Below are positions 10,715 to 21,887 of a DNA stretch of 49,730 nt, piece after piece. Numbering within the stretch: position 1 is the stretch's first letter; the number at the start of each line of letters is the position of its first letter. The position numbers and the translations under genes are program-made. The stretch is from Pelagophyceae sp. CCMP2097 (Eukaryota > Sar > Pelagophyceae). The notes beneath the pieces are model-generated. The model had not been told where the DNA came from and made no database searches. It saw nothing but the letters and a program-made list of their open reading frames with translations. Location: contig MU657171.1 of NCBI GenBank assembly GCA_026770575.1, positions 640,876-690,605 on the forward strand, written 5' to 3'.

Positions 10715-13063
10715 ATGGGGGGGCGCCACCGCGACGACGATGACGAGGAGAACGACGACGCGCGGACGAAGCGCGGCCGGCAGGACTCGCCTCCCAAGGA
10801 GCCCAAGAAGAATGTCCTCGAAATTCAAGCGGAAGAGCACGGCTCCGGCGTCCCCTCGCGAGCGCAGGCCCGGACTCGGAGGGAGCCCCTTTGGGATGGC
10901 GGCGATGACACATAAGCTCCTTCTTCCGACGCGACGCGTGAAGATGACTGCTTATCCGGAATGGAACTTGTTGTCTGCGCCGCCCCAGACGAGGCGGTGG
11001 ACCGAGACGGCCGGGCGGCCGTGTCGGGCCTTTGGGCGCGGCCGCTCGAAGGCGCGGTGCACAGACCGAGACGCATAGGAACCGCGCGTCTGGACGCACG
11101 GGCGGCGTCTACGTGCCGCCGTTCAAGATCGCCGCGCTGCGCAAGGAGATGGAGGGCATGGACGAGACCTCCAAGGAGTTCCAGCGCCTGAGCTGGGAGG
11201 CCCTGCGCAAGGGCATCAACGGCCTGCGAGCGCCCGGCGTCTTTACCAGGACTTGTTGCGGCCCCGCTGCCGCCGCGCGCCCGCGCTGCCCGACAACACA
11301 ACACCCCTTTAGGATCAACAAGGTGAACACGACGAACATGCGGACCATCGTGCCCGAGCTCTTCGAGCTGAACCTCGTGCGCGGCCGCGGGCTCTTTGCG
11401 CGCGCGGTGATGAAGGCGCAGCTGGCGTCGCCCGGGTTCACGCACATTTACGCTGGCCTCGTCGCAGTCGTCAACACCAAGCTGCCCGAGAACGGCGAGC
11501 TCATCCTCAAACGCGTCATCGTCGGCTTCCGCCGCGCGTGAGGCCGCCCCGCTCTATGTTTCCGGGCTGGCCCCGCCGCCGACGGCGGGTTTAGGTACAA
11601 GCGGCGGGACAAGGTCGTCGCGACTGCGTTTGCGAAGTTCCTGGCGCACCTGGTGAACCACCAGATCGCGCACGAGCTTATCGCGCTGCAGCTGCTGACC
11701 GTTCTACTGGACGAGCCGACGGACGACTCTGTGGAGATTGCGGTCAACTTCACAAAAGAAGTCGGCATGATCCTCGACCAGGTCTCGCCGCAGGGCTTGC
11801 TCGCCGTCTTCGAGCGCTTCCGCGGGATTCTGCACGAGGGCGATATCGACAAGCGCGTGCAGTACACGATTGAGGGTTTGTTTGCGATCCGCAAGGCGGG
11901 CTTCGCCGACTACCCGGCCGTGCCAGAGTCGCTGGACCTCGTGGACCGCGCGGAGCAGATTACGTTTGAGATTGGCCTGGAGGATTCGGTGGACAAGCAG
12001 GAGATGCTGGACATCTTTAAGGTGGATGCCGAGTACGCTCAGAATGAGAAGCTCTGGGCGGAAATCAAAGCCCAAATCCTTGGCGAGGACAGCGACGAGG
12101 ACAGCGGCGACGAAGACGAGGAGGAGGAGGAGGCGCAGGCGGCGCCCTTTGTCGGCGGCGGCGCGCCGCAAAAGGTGGTCATCCACGACCTCACCGAGCA
12201 GGTGCGTACTTGTCCTCGGCGCTTCGAATCCCGACGCCCTCTCTTAGGACCTGGTGAACCTACGGCGCACGATTTACCTGACTATCATGTCTTCGCTTGG
12301 CTTTGAGGAGTGCGCGCACAAGCTTTCAAAGCTGCAGATCCCGGACGGCCACGAGATGGAACTTTGTAATATGCTCATCGAGTGCTGCTCGCAGGAGCGG
12401 ACGTACCTGCGCTACTACGGCCTGCTGGGCCAGCGCTTTTGTTTGATGGTGAAGAAGTGGCAAGAAGCCTTTGACAAGGCGTTCGAGGAGCAGTATACAA
12501 TGATCCACCGCCTCGAGACAAACAAACTCCGAAACGTGGCAAAGTTCTTCGCGCACTTGCTCTGCACCGACGCGCTGCCCTGGACGGCGCTGGCCTGCAT
12601 CCGCCTGAACGAGGAGGACACGACGTCGTCGTCGCGCATCTTCATCAAGATTCTCTGCCAGGACCTCGCCGAGAATTTGGGCCTCTCCACGCTCCGCACG
12701 CGCTTCAACGACCAGTACATGGCCGACATCTTCGGCGGCCTCTTCCCGCGAAACAACCCGCGCGACACGCGGTTTGCCATCAACTTCTTCACCAGCATCG
12801 GCCTCGGAGGCCTCACCGACGAGCTGCGCAAGCACTTGAAGGCCGCGCCCAAGATCATGATGGAGCAGCAGATGGCCGCCGCGCGCGCCGCGCTGGCCCA
12901 GGCGCAGGGCGCCGGCGACGACTCCGACTCGAGCGACTCGAGCGACTCGTCGTCGTCGTCAAGTTCGTCGTCGTCCAGCGGCTCGTCGTCGAGCTCGTCG
13001 AGCTCGTCATCAAGCTCGTCGTCGGGCTCCGACTCGTCGAGCGACTCGTCCGATTCCGACTGA
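10715..13063 (+). CDS. CWC22: Pre-mRNA splicing factor CWC22 (MIF4G-MA3)
   Basis: CWC22 binds eIF4A3 and brings the exon-junction complex to the spliceosome. Family signatures are [37 protein letters not shown] (MIF4G part), then [20 protein letters not shown] and [15 protein letters not shown] (MA3 part). Firm exons are 11079-11225, 11313-11537, 11595-12201 and 12248-13063. The 11226-11312 intron starts gcgagc (GC-AG) and is stop-free; removing it restores [11 protein letters not shown] as in the family. The 46-base intron at 12202 starts gtgcgt. An acidic stretch precedes MA3, and the C-terminus is about 45 residues of Ser/Asp, coded by tcg, agc and gac runs. The first exon ([13 protein letters not shown] from 10715) is plausible, but its donor is not resolved. 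Confidence 0.92.
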
Positions 13064-13237
13064 TAAGAACCGGAGCGACGAACCCGGGCGCCCGGGCGCG
13101 CTATAGGCGGGGGCTCCCCGGGGCCCGCTCGTTTCAAGGCTCCTCTGGCACCATCCCTCGCCGGTCCGATGGGAGGTCCCTCGTCGGTCCGACGGTGGGG
13201 TCGGCCGTTTCCGCGGGTGCTTCAAAGCTTTAGGTCC

Positions 13238-16200
13238 TTAGATGAGGCCGCAGAAGCCCTTGTGTATGCCCTGGGGCGTGGCGGCACGGAGGATCGACTT
13301 GGACCGCACGAGGAAGTCGAGGAACCAGCCCGAGGACCACGTGGTGCGGAACTCCTTGCCCTGGATAATCCAGTTGCGGCAAAAGTGCATCTCCGTGTCG
13401 TCGTCGAAGAGGAGCTCGCAGAGCACCAACTGGTACGTGATGTTCGAGAGGTTCATAGGAAAGCCCTTGTGGGCCTTCAGCCCAAGGATCTCCCAGGGCG
13501 TCAGATTCGGGTTTTTCTTCTTGGCCTCGCGGCAGAGGCGAAGCATTTCTTCGAGCTTGTCCTCGAACTTGCGGCGCGCGTCGCGGACGGTCACCATCGT
13601 CGGCCCCTCCTTCGACACCTCGAGGCCCGCCGCCGTCGCGGCGTAGAAGCAGGCGGAGATGGCGCAGACGGAGTGGAACGCGCCCGCGGGGATCTCCTGG
13701 TCGCGGATGGCCTGCGCCACGTGCGTCGTGGCATCGGAGCGCCAGACCGCCTGCAGCTCGTCGACGGTGCGGGTGCAGTCGCGGAAAGTATCGATGCCGC
13801 GCGTGTTGCCCAGCGCGATGAGGTGCGGCGCCTTTGGCACCTTGCCCCAGCCGCGCGCCGCCACATTAAGGCGGACGTGGCGGAGCACGATGCCGTCGAC
13901 GACGACGCCCGGCGCGTGCGCGGCGGCGCCGTCGGCTTCGGCGTCGGCGGCGCCGCCGCCGCGGAGGCGGAGCGAGTAGACGTACGTGAAGCGGTGGTGA
14001 TCCTTCGGGGTGTAGAAGAACTCTTTCTCGCGCGTAAGGACCGTCGCAAATCGCTTGAGGCCCGCCGCGTCCTCGAATTCGACGTCAGCGCCGACGACGG
14101 GCGCCTCGATGGCCACGAGCTGCGTCGAGCCGTTGCCCACGGCGAGGCTGGCGTCGGGCAGATCGCGTTTTACGCACTGGTGCGCATACTGGATGCTCAA
14201 GTCCTCGCAGTGCGCCTCGTCCAGCGCCGTGAGGCAGATCATCTCGCAGTGCTGGAAGTGCTTCTCCAGGCGCGAGACCATTTCGAGGAACGGCGCGCGC
14301 GTCGCCGCGTCCGCGTGACGGAACCAGGCGCCCGTGCCGAGCACGAGCTTGAGCTCGCGCCACTCGTCGTTCTCGGCGTCGGCAAAGAGCGCAAACGTGA
14401 GCTGACACTCGGCCAGCGCGCAAAGCGAACCGAAGAGGCCCGCATCGGACCGGTCGTAGCGGTGCACCACCGTCGCCGCCACGCCGCCCTGCGGCTCGTC
14501 CCAGGCCACCTCGACGAGGTCCACGCCCAGCACGGCGGACACGGTGCCCTTGGCCCCGGGCCAGACGGCAAACGTCGCGGCGGTGTCGCGCGACACGAGC
14601 ATGGGCTCGCCGCCCCGGGCGACGGCGTAGCGCAGCGGCCGCGCGGCGGCGACGGCGACGCGGTCGCCGACTTCGAGCGAAACGTGCGCGCAGCCATGGT
14701 CAAGGATGGCCGCGCAGCGCTGGAGCTGCGCGCAGAGGAGCTTTTCGGAGAAGCCCTTGCCGTTGAGGCTGCGGCAGGCCATGTCCTTTTTTAGCGCGGC
14801 GTTCTCGGCGTCGCGCACACCTTTGACCTTGTCGTGGACGTAAAAGAGGCGCTTCGACGCCGGCGCGACGCGGATCTCGAAACCGAGGGCCGCATCCAGC
14901 GCGAGGCGGCGGTGCTCGAGGGCGAGATCCGCATCCTCGGCCGCATCCTGGCGGGCGAGGAGGCGGAGGAGCTCTTTGCCCGACTGTTGCGCGAGGAGCG
15001 CCTGGACGTCGACGCAGAGTACCGGCCGCAGCGTGCCGAGGAGCCACGTCTCAAAGGGCGCCGTGTCTCCGTCGCGGCAGAGGCCGAGGAGCGGCGACTT
15101 TTCCTCGCCGGGGAGCGTGAACGTGCTGTGGTCCTTGAGGACCACGTCTGGCGGCTCGTCCGGGCCGTTGTCGATGTACGACGCGATCAGCAGCTTCGTC
15201 TCGCCCGTGCCGGCGTCGATGATGGCCGCGCGGTCCGCGGCGCCCGCGCGCTCCGCCGGAGCCAGCGCCGGCGGGCGGTGCGCGCGGGCGCCCGTGAAGC
15301 GCGCCGCGATGCGCGGGTTCTCGTAGCCCACCGTCGGCGTCGTCTGCTGCAAGCGGAAAAAGTCGATGGCGGTGCGGTACCGGGCCTTCGCGCGCGCCTC
15401 CGCCGCCGCCTTGGTCGTGGTGCCGCGCGGCAGCGGCGGCGCCTCGGGCGCGCCGCCCGCGGCGTCGGCGTCGCCCACGGCGTCGGCGGGCAGCACGGAG
15501 GCGCTCCTGAAGATGCTGCGCTTGCGCAGGGGCGCCGTGCGGCGGTCCACGAGGCCGGCGACGGTGGCGAGGGGCGTGAAGCGCGACGCGATGAAGGCAA
15601 AGTCGCTGAACTGCGCATGGCCGAGCGACTCGGCGGCGGCCTTCATGCGGTGCACCTTGGCGCAGCGGCGCTCGAGGCGGAGAAAGTCGCCAACGATGTA
15701 GACGAGGAAGGAGCCGACGATCATGATAAACGTCAGGATGAGCGCCGCCGAGTCGACGGTGTTTTGCAGCCGCGTGCGCACGTCCTCGGACCAGTACTGG
15801 TCCACGCCGTCGTGCTTGCGGTAGCGGTCGGGCACCACCTGGCCCTCGATGCCGTCGGGGTTGCAGAACTTTGCCGCGAGGATGAGGAGCAGCGCCTGCA
15901 GCGCGAGGATGAGGAAGCAGACCATGAGGTAGTTCTCCACGGACGTAAGGTACGGCACAGCGGGCAGCTTGTCCGCCGTGTACGTCTTAAACGACACGGC
16001 GGTGAGGAAGAGCGTCACCGTCACGGCGGCGCGGTCCGCGAGCTGGCACGGGTTGACCCAGTACGTCAAAAACGAAAGGAACTCGATGAACAGCGTCGGG
16101 ACGATGAGGTTCCACAGCGTCGACCGAAAGTTACGCGAGACGAAGAGGAGCACGACGTACTCGTTGCGTCGCCGCTCGCCCGGCCCCGCGAGTTCTGCAC

Positions 16201-16942
16201 CGTCCAACGCGTAGAGCGTCTCGAAGGCGGCGTCGTCGACGCGGTCCGCGTTCTCGCAGATGACGTGGTGGCCCTCGGACCCAGACTGGCCGCCCGGGTG
16301 CTCGAGGACGAGGTTGTACGTGCGGCCCAGGACGACGGTGGGCTCCGCCTCGAGCTCGATGGCGAGGCGCTGCATGTCAAAGGGGAAGGCGCGCAGGTCG
16401 AACGTCTGGCGGAACGTCTCGGTGACGCGCCTTTGCAGGCGGAAGAAGCGGAGCGTCTCGCCCTGGGCGTTGACGAGCTCGGTGCCAATCTCGTCGGGTC
16501 CGTCGGCGTGGTCGGCGTCGAGGACGTTGAAGCGCGTCTCGCCGTTTTTGAAGAGGAGTTTGAGGCGGGGCACGTACTCGCGCGTCCAAAAGTCGACGCA
16601 GCCGGCCCACTGCGCCTCCTGCACCTCCCACTCGAGGGCCACGCGCAGCTGCGCCTTGAACGTGTTGTCCGCCTCGACGACGTCCAACAGCGCCACGACG
16701 TGCACGTCTACGCGCGCGCGCACCTCGAACTCAAAGCCACCCGGCGAGGCGACGACGCTCACGGCGCACCCCGACCCCGGGATGCCGCCCCAGAACTCCT
16801 GCGGGTTCGGCGCCCGGGGCAGCTTGCGCCACACCGCTGGCGCCGCCTCTTGTATGAACGGCTCCGCCGCCGTCGGCGACGTCGGCGAGGCGGCCTCCTC
16901 CTTGGGCCGCTGCGCCGTCACCTTGCCGGAACCCCGCAGCAT
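13238..16942 (-). CDS. Pentameric ligand-gated ion channel fused to an ASKHA-type domain
   Basis: A single exon of 1234 residues. Residues about 60-270 read as a pLGIC extracellular domain: NTFKAQLRVALEW, then FDLRAFPFDMQ, the FPFDxQ motif without the flanking Cys-loop cysteines. Four membrane helices follow at about 273-295, 300-322, 332-358 and 397-420; the pore helix begins LADRAAVTVTLFLTAVSF. After a basic linker come IIDAGTGETKLL (about 574-585) and LAVGNGSTQLVAIE (about 933-946). These are spaced and shaped like the two phosphate-binding loops of ASKHA proteins (exopolyphosphatase/apyrase type). An SH3-like insert (VEVAWDEP) lies between them. The channel half is firm; the second half is inference from two motifs. 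No N-terminal signal peptide is obvious, so an upstream exon may be missing. Confidence 0.82.
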   Translation of the reverse strand: MLRGSGKVTAQRPKEEAASPTSPTAAEPFIQEAAPAVWRKLPRAPNPQEFWGGIPGSGCAVSVVASPGGFEFEVRARVDVHVVALLDVVEADNTFKAQLRVALEWEVQEAQWAGCVDFWTREYVPRLKLLFKNGETRFNVLDADHADGPDEIGTELVNAQGETLRFFRLQRRVTETFRQTFDLRAFPFDMQRLAIELEAEPTVVLGRTYNLVLEHPGGQSGSEGHHVICENADRVDDAAFETLYALDGAELAGPGERRRNEYVVLLFVSRNFRSTLWNLIVPTLFIEFLSFLTYWVNPCQLADRAAVTVTLFLTAVSFKTYTADKLPAVPYLTSVENYLMVCFLILALQALLLILAAKFCNPDGIEGQVVPDRYRKHDGVDQYWSEDVRTRLQNTVDSAALILTFIMIVGSFLVYIVGDFLRLERRCAKVHRMKAAAESLGHAQFSDFAFIASRFTPLATVAGLVDRRTAPLRKRSIFRSASVLPADAVGDADAAGGAPEAPPLPRGTTTKAAAEARAKARYRTAIDFFRLQQTTPTVGYENPRIAARFTGARAHRPPALAPAERAGAADRAAIIDAGTGETKLLIASYIDNGPDEPPDVVLKDHSTFTLPGEEKSPLLGLCRDGDTAPFETWLLGTLRPVLCVDVQALLAQQSGKELLRLLARQDAAEDADLALEHRRLALDAALGFEIRVAPASKRLFYVHDKVKGVRDAENAALKKDMACRSLNGKGFSEKLLCAQLQRCAAILDHGCAHVSLEVGDRVAVAAARPLRYAVARGGEPMLVSRDTAATFAVWPGAKGTVSAVLGVDLVEVAWDEPQGGVAATVVHRYDRSDAGLFGSLCALAECQLTFALFADAENDEWRELKLVLGTGAWFRHADAATRAPFLEMVSRLEKHFQHCEMICLTALDEAHCEDLSIQYAHQCVKRDLPDASLAVGNGSTQLVAIEAPVVGADVEFEDAAGLKRFATVLTREKEFFYTPKDHHRFTYVYSLRLRGGGAADAEADGAAAHAPGVVVDGIVLRHVRLNVAARGWGKVPKAPHLIALGNTRGIDTFRDCTRTVDELQAVWRSDATTHVAQAIRDQEIPAGAFHSVCAISACFYAATAAGLEVSKEGPTMVTVRDARRKFEDKLEEMLRLCREAKKKNPNLTPWEILGLKAHKGFPMNLSNITYQLVLCELLFDDDTEMHFCRNWIIQGKEFRTTWSSGWFLDFLVRSKSILRAATPQGIHKGFCGLI

Positions 16943-17324
16943 CGCGGCGCCTGCCTGGGCCGCGGGCCCTGCCGGCTCGACGAGACGCGCGCGTGCGCCG
17001 GGGTCCGCTCGAGGAGACGCGCGCGCGCTTTGGGCGTCCTCTGCCAGCTGCGCCGCGACGAGTCGCTCTGCCGCGCCAGACGGGTAAAGGCGTTTCCATT
17101 CTTCTCAATCTGTCGTTTTGCCTCTCGAAACTTTAAAAAAACTCCGGAGATGCACAAAGAGTAGCATTGCATTCTCCACGCAATTTAAAAAGCACTATTC
17201 TTATTTTCAAAATTTTGAACAGACGAGAAATCTACGTCGTTCGAAGAAGTCCCCTTGGGACGCGCGCCCTGGCCTGCTCTGCGAGTCGGACATTGCCACG
17301 AAGATCTTTGGAATCGAATTGTGG
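16943..17324. other. Intergenic, AT-richer core
   Basis: This lies between two minus-strand genes. The part at about 17120-17225 is AT-rich, with runs of t and a, and probably holds the promoter of the channel gene and the 3' end of the glycosyltransferase. I see no gene. Confidence 0.4.
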
Positions 17325-20307
17325 TCACGCTTCCGGCCCCGTCTGCCTTTCTCGTCGGTGGCGCCTCGCCCGGAAGGCGTCTTCGAGCGGGTCTCGGAGG
17401 ATTTGCGCCTGCGTTTGGCCGAGGAAGATGCTTCGGCCGCGTTTCGCGATGGCGGCGCGCTCGGCGGGGCGCGCGAGGTAGTACGCGAGTGTGGCGTGGA
17501 GGTTTTCGGGCGCCGCGAAGACGATGCCGCCTGGCGCAAACGGTGCTCTCGTCGCCCCTTTGGGAAGTGGGTCTGACCTCTGAAGGCAGCGCACTGCGCG
17601 GCGTCGTCGTCGCAGCGGCCCTCGGAGACGACGAAGCGCTCGTTGGCGAGGAGCCGGGCGAGACGGGGCATCTTCCACTCGTGCTCGCCGCCGAACGCGC
17701 GCAGGTCCAGCACGACCTTGGCGTCGAAGAGCGCCGCGTCCAGGTCCAGACCGAAGACGCCGTCGGAGCACGCGTTGAGGTGCAGCACGCGGAGCCGCCG
17801 CGGCGGCGCGCGCAGTTCGCGCAGCGCCGCGGCGCGGTGCGCCGTCAGCGTGCCGTAAAAGAGCACGTCCACCTGCAAAGGGCCGTCGGAGCCGCCGGCG
17901 AGCGCAGAGGCGGCGCGCACCAGCTGGTCGCCCTTGGTCTCGATGGCCCGCCGCAGCGCGCGGGGCACGAACCAGTCCGGAGAGAAGCCTGTGTCGGTCA
18001 GGGTGGCGGCTTGCCTTTGGGATTCCGCTCGTGCGACGGGGGCTTCGGGCGAGTCAGCGGGGGTCAGACGCCGGCGCGGCGCCGAGCGCGACGTGGCGCG
18101 CGTCGACGCCGAGTCGCGCCAGGGCGTTGGCGTTGGCGCTCGAGTAGTCCCAGACGGCGGCGGCGGTCTGCATGATCGCGACCGACGCCGCCGTGGCGTA
18201 GGAACCCGCCGCGTTGGTGTACACGCGCGGCTCGAAGCCCGCGCCGCCCGCGCGCAGAGCGCGCATGCCCGCTACGCCGCCGCATCAAAAGGTGAAAGGG
18301 CCAACGACAGAGGCTGGAAAGACGGACCGGCGAGGTCGGCGAGGGAGTCTTCGTCGGCGGGGACGAATTCAAAGTTGTAGACGACTGCGTCGCCGATGTC
18401 CAGCAGCCGCGCCGCGTAGTCGGCGAGCATCACGGGCAGGCCGTCCGAGTCGCCTAAAGCCGCAGTCTGGCGCGCCGACCCGGCTTCATTCCGACCCGGC
18501 TTCATCCCGGCGATGAGCCGCGCCTCTTGCGCCTCTGCGCGCGGCTCCGTCGTCGCCGCCGTCGCCGTCCGGGCGTTGCGGCTTTTGGACGCGGCACGTT
18601 TCGGAAGTAGAGTTGGAGGTTGTGCACGCCGACGACGACGAGCTGCTCATCGGCCGCCGAGAAGCCGGCGCACGACGCCGTGCCGAGCGTGACGCACCGC
18701 TCCACGCGCGCGGCGACGCCTGCCGAAGCAGATTCCGGCGCTCCGTCGAGGGCGCTCCGTCGCACCGAGGGCGCGCACGGCGCTCGCGAGGCCCTTTGCG
18801 ATGTCGACGAACGTCCCGGCCGTGGACCTAGGCGGCTATTGTGCCCTCGGCCCGCCGCGCGGGCGAGGGACGCGGCGGCGGTGCGTGTCTTCGTCGCCCT
18901 GCTCGACGACGACGACGACGACGGCGGGGCATCCGTGGTCGATGCACTCGCGGAGCCCCTGCGTGCCGTGCGCGGCGGCTTCGGCGGCGGCGCTCTCGGC
19001 GGCAGCGGTCTCGTCGCCGGCGCGTCCGCGGAGGACAATGTCGCTCGCGACGAACCGCCAGCCGCGGAGCAAGGCGCCCTCATCGCTGGCGCTCCGGAGG
19101 AAGAGCGCGATCTCGGTCGCCGTCGAGAACGACCGGCTCGGCAGCCTGACTGGCGCCCTCGCGCAAAAAGCGATCCGGGACCCTTTGACGTCGCTTTCGC
19201 GGGAGCCGCACCACCATTCCTTGAAAGCTCGAGCGTCGAAGACGAGGAGCGCGTCGTCGTGCGGCGCGTCGGCCGAGGGGATCGAAAAGACCAAAGGTCG
19301 ATCCTGCCGAGAGCGCTGCCGACGAGCGTTCGAAAGCACCCCGGTAAAAGGACGACACGACTCGCCTGGTCGTCTCCCAAGCACGCGCAGAGACGGTCGT
19401 GCTCGACCAGCGCCTGCGACGCACCCTCGTCTGACCGTCGTCCGCATTTGCAAAGGACGCACGGTGCGTGCGGTCGTCGCCATGACCGGCTGGAGCCAGA
19501 GGACGACGGCCGCGTCGTCGTCGCCCGCGAGCGCGCTGGCCGCGATCTAAGGTTTGCATGCTCGCGGTCGAAACGTAACGACGAATGCTTCCCGGGGCGC
19601 CGTATATGGTTCTATACGTCGCCGATCGAGTTGTGCTCGAGCGAGCCAAATCCGAGGCGCGACCCTTGAGGACGAATCGAATCGTCGGCCCCGTCGTCGC
19701 GCGGGGGGCGCACCGCGGGCGTCGACGCATGCGACTTGCCGGCGTCGCGTGGCGACGACGATGGTCGAGTTTGGTGCCGCAGACGCGATGACGTCGGCCA
19801 GGTGGCCCTCGCGGCCCGCAGGGCCCTCGCCGTCGCCGTCGCCTTCCACGACAACATGGATCACGCGGCGGAGGACGGCCTCGTGCGATATTGCTTCGTG
19901 GCCTATGGCGACGCGCGTCGACTTGCGGCGTCGTCGGGCGGCGCGGCTTTAAGACGCCGGCTCGCGTGCGCAGGCGCTGGACGAGCGTTTTGTGCTGCGC
20001 GTCGCCGAGCCCCCAAGCCGTTACAAAGTCGGTCGCCACGTGGTGGAGCGCGTCGCCGCGGCCGACGGCGACGGTGACGACGTTGTGGCCGCCCGCGCCA
20101 TCTTCGAGGTCCACCGACACCGAGAACAACGCCAGGCCATCCGACGGCGGAGCGAAATCCGACCGCGGAGCCTCCCTGCCGACACGCCCGTCGACGCGAG
20201 GCTCAAGCGAAGCGAGGCGCATCGACGCACCACTCTGGAGGAGGGCACCACTGCACCAATGAGGAAGCGGTGCAACTGAGGAGGACGAGGAGGCGGAAGA
20301 GACGCAT
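17325..20307 (-). CDS. Putative secretory-pathway glycosyltransferase with N-terminal PFU-like region
   Basis: The start MRLFRLLVLLSCTASS is a signal peptide. Removing the gtgcgt intron 20176-20230 links PPPEW to EAPRSDF and a small domain (LFSVSVDLEDG, HHVATDFVTAWGL) like the PFU-type domain of algal glycosyltransferases. Well supported introns further on are 18720-18765, 18454-18590, 18272-18327, 18015-18069 and 17531-17577. They give GVHNLQLYFRNVPR, AVVYNFEF, AAAVWDYSSANANAL, FSPDWFVPRALRRA, VDVLFYGTLTAHR and ARLLANERFVVSEG. That order is typical of a glycosyltransferase family that modifies cell-surface glycans. The middle (about 18840-19960) relies on introns of 34 and 36 bases and is less sure; two genes are possible. 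Confidence 0.62.
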
Positions 20308-20491
20308 CGTGAGGTCACCGACCTGCCGGAGCCATCACCTGCCCAGGGAGGGTCCCGCTGCGCAGAGACACACACCCAACCGAACTTGAAAGCTTAAAGC
20401 TTCGCCTAAATTCGGCGACACTTTGGCACAACGGCCGTCAATTCCCTTGACGGCACGGTCTCACGGCGCGTCGGCTTGCTTGACGGGCGAT

Positions 20492-21151
20492 ATGGACCAC
20501 CCCGTCGTGAAGACGCGGCAGCAGGGTCGCCTCTTCACAAAGTCGGTGCGGAGGAGCGTCATCTTCGACTGGCACCTCGCGCGCCTCGGCCGCGAGCCGC
20601 AGCCGACGCGCGTGCGGCCCGGCGACGCCCGGCAGCAGCGGCTCCGCGCCGCGCGGCAGCAGTTCTGGAAAGAGGAGCACGAAGGAACTAAGACCAACAT
20701 CGTGCCCGAAACGGAAACAAACGTCTCGCCGCCGCGTCCAGACCTCTCGGGACACCCGTCGGGGCTTCCGTCCGACGACGGCGGCGCCTAGGCCCGGGGG
20801 GACCTGGCGGAGCGCCTAGAGCAGCCCAAGCTCTTTGGCGACGCTGAAACGAGCACGCTGCTCTGGAGGGCGCGCGTCCACCTCGGCCACTCGCACACGT
20901 GCGCCGACGCGCTGTGCTGCGCCCGCGACGGCGGCGGCGTCGACGACTTCGAGGCGCGCGCCGAGGGCCCCGTGGCGCGCGTCGAGCGCTGGCCCGCGGA
21001 GCGCGGTGTTTCGGACCACTACCCATCAAGCGTCGAGAACAAGTTCGACGACCGCGGCGCCTCCTACGTCGTCCACCGAGGGACGAGGACCGTCGAGAAG
21101 ACGGGCCGCAACGCAGTCCGCAGGGTCTGCCCCATGCCGCGCGGAAGATGA
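20492..21151 (+). CDS. Small basic protein, unknown
   Basis: The model joins 20492-20701 and 20792-21151 (189 aa); the 90-base intron (gtgccc to cctag) is phase 0. The first exon reads MDHPVVKTRQQGRLFTKSVR and is basic and helical. The second begins ARGDLAERLEQPKLFGD and includes HTCADALCCARDGG and a basic tail. Nothing in it is a known catalytic motif to me. An in-frame upstream ATG at 20423 would add 23 residues. It is divergent from the glycosyltransferase (184 bases) and convergent with the BART gene (77 bases). Confidence 0.55.
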
Positions 21152-21228
21152 CGCAGTGCCCTTTCCGAGACATTAAAAATGCATTTTACAACGGGCGACG
21201 CGCTCCTCGAGGCCGGCCTCGGGGCGCG

Positions 21229-21887
21229 TCACTTGAGGCCGTACCATTCCTTGCGGCCGATCTGGTGCGCGGCCCGATACCGCGCGCGCTGCCGCATGCC
21301 CGTGACCCAGACGCGGAGGTCTGCCATCTCGAAGAGGACGCCGAGACATTCCCTCGCGTCCATGCCGCCTTGCGAGCCGAGGACGTCGTGCTGCACCTCG
21401 ACGGCCTGGTAGAACTCGTCGAGCGAGCAGCCGATGGACTGGATGTACTTTTCGACGAACGCCTCCATCATGCGCACGAACCGGACGTGGAGCTCTTCTT
21501 GCTTGAAAGTCAGCTCGTCGGCGTCGGCGTCGAACTTGTCCACGACCGAAAGTTCGAACTTCTCCAGGACCTGTGTTTGCGACTCCGGCCGCCGAGTCCG
21601 GCGCGCGGCGGCCGGGGCTCTGGCGCCGGGGCTCACTTGGAATTCCTCCATGCAGTTGGCGTCGAAGAGGTCGAAGAGAAACTCGGAGACGAGGTTCACG
21701 ACCTGGAACGCGCGTCCTCGACGGCGACCGCCGAGCCGCGTCGGCCGCCGCGCGCACGCACCTCGGCGGCGCGAGTCGGGGCCAAAGGCTCCGCCTTCTT
21801 GGCGCCGCCGCCGGACCGTCGCGCCGGCGTCGCCTCGTCCTTGGCCTCGGCGTTGGCGCGCGCCAGCCGCTCCTGGAAGGCCGGCAT
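21229..21887 (-). CDS. BART/ARL2BP-like domain protein
   Basis: Exons 21762-21887, 21637-21702 and 21229-21570 join in phase 0 (177 aa). The introns start gtgcgt and gtgagc. After a variable N-terminus (MPAFQERLARANAEAKD) the protein has the helical BART pattern: VVNLVSEFLFDLFD, CMEEFQ, ELTFKQEELHVRFVRMMEAF, VEKYIQSIGCSLDEFYQAV, CLGVLFEMADLRVW. BART proteins bind ARL2/ARL3 small GTPases and are linked to cilia and mitochondria. The family call comes from overall pattern rather than an invariant residue. Confidence 0.75.

Noticed and set aside
13169..14794. A 541-residue plus-strand open frame
   Set aside because: It is the antisense of the channel's C-terminal half, with no motif and a skewed composition.
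14834..17164. A 776-residue plus-strand open frame opposite the channel gene
   Set aside because: It is Arg/Ala/Val/Glu-rich without domain pattern and is the GC-rich antisense shadow of the channel frame.
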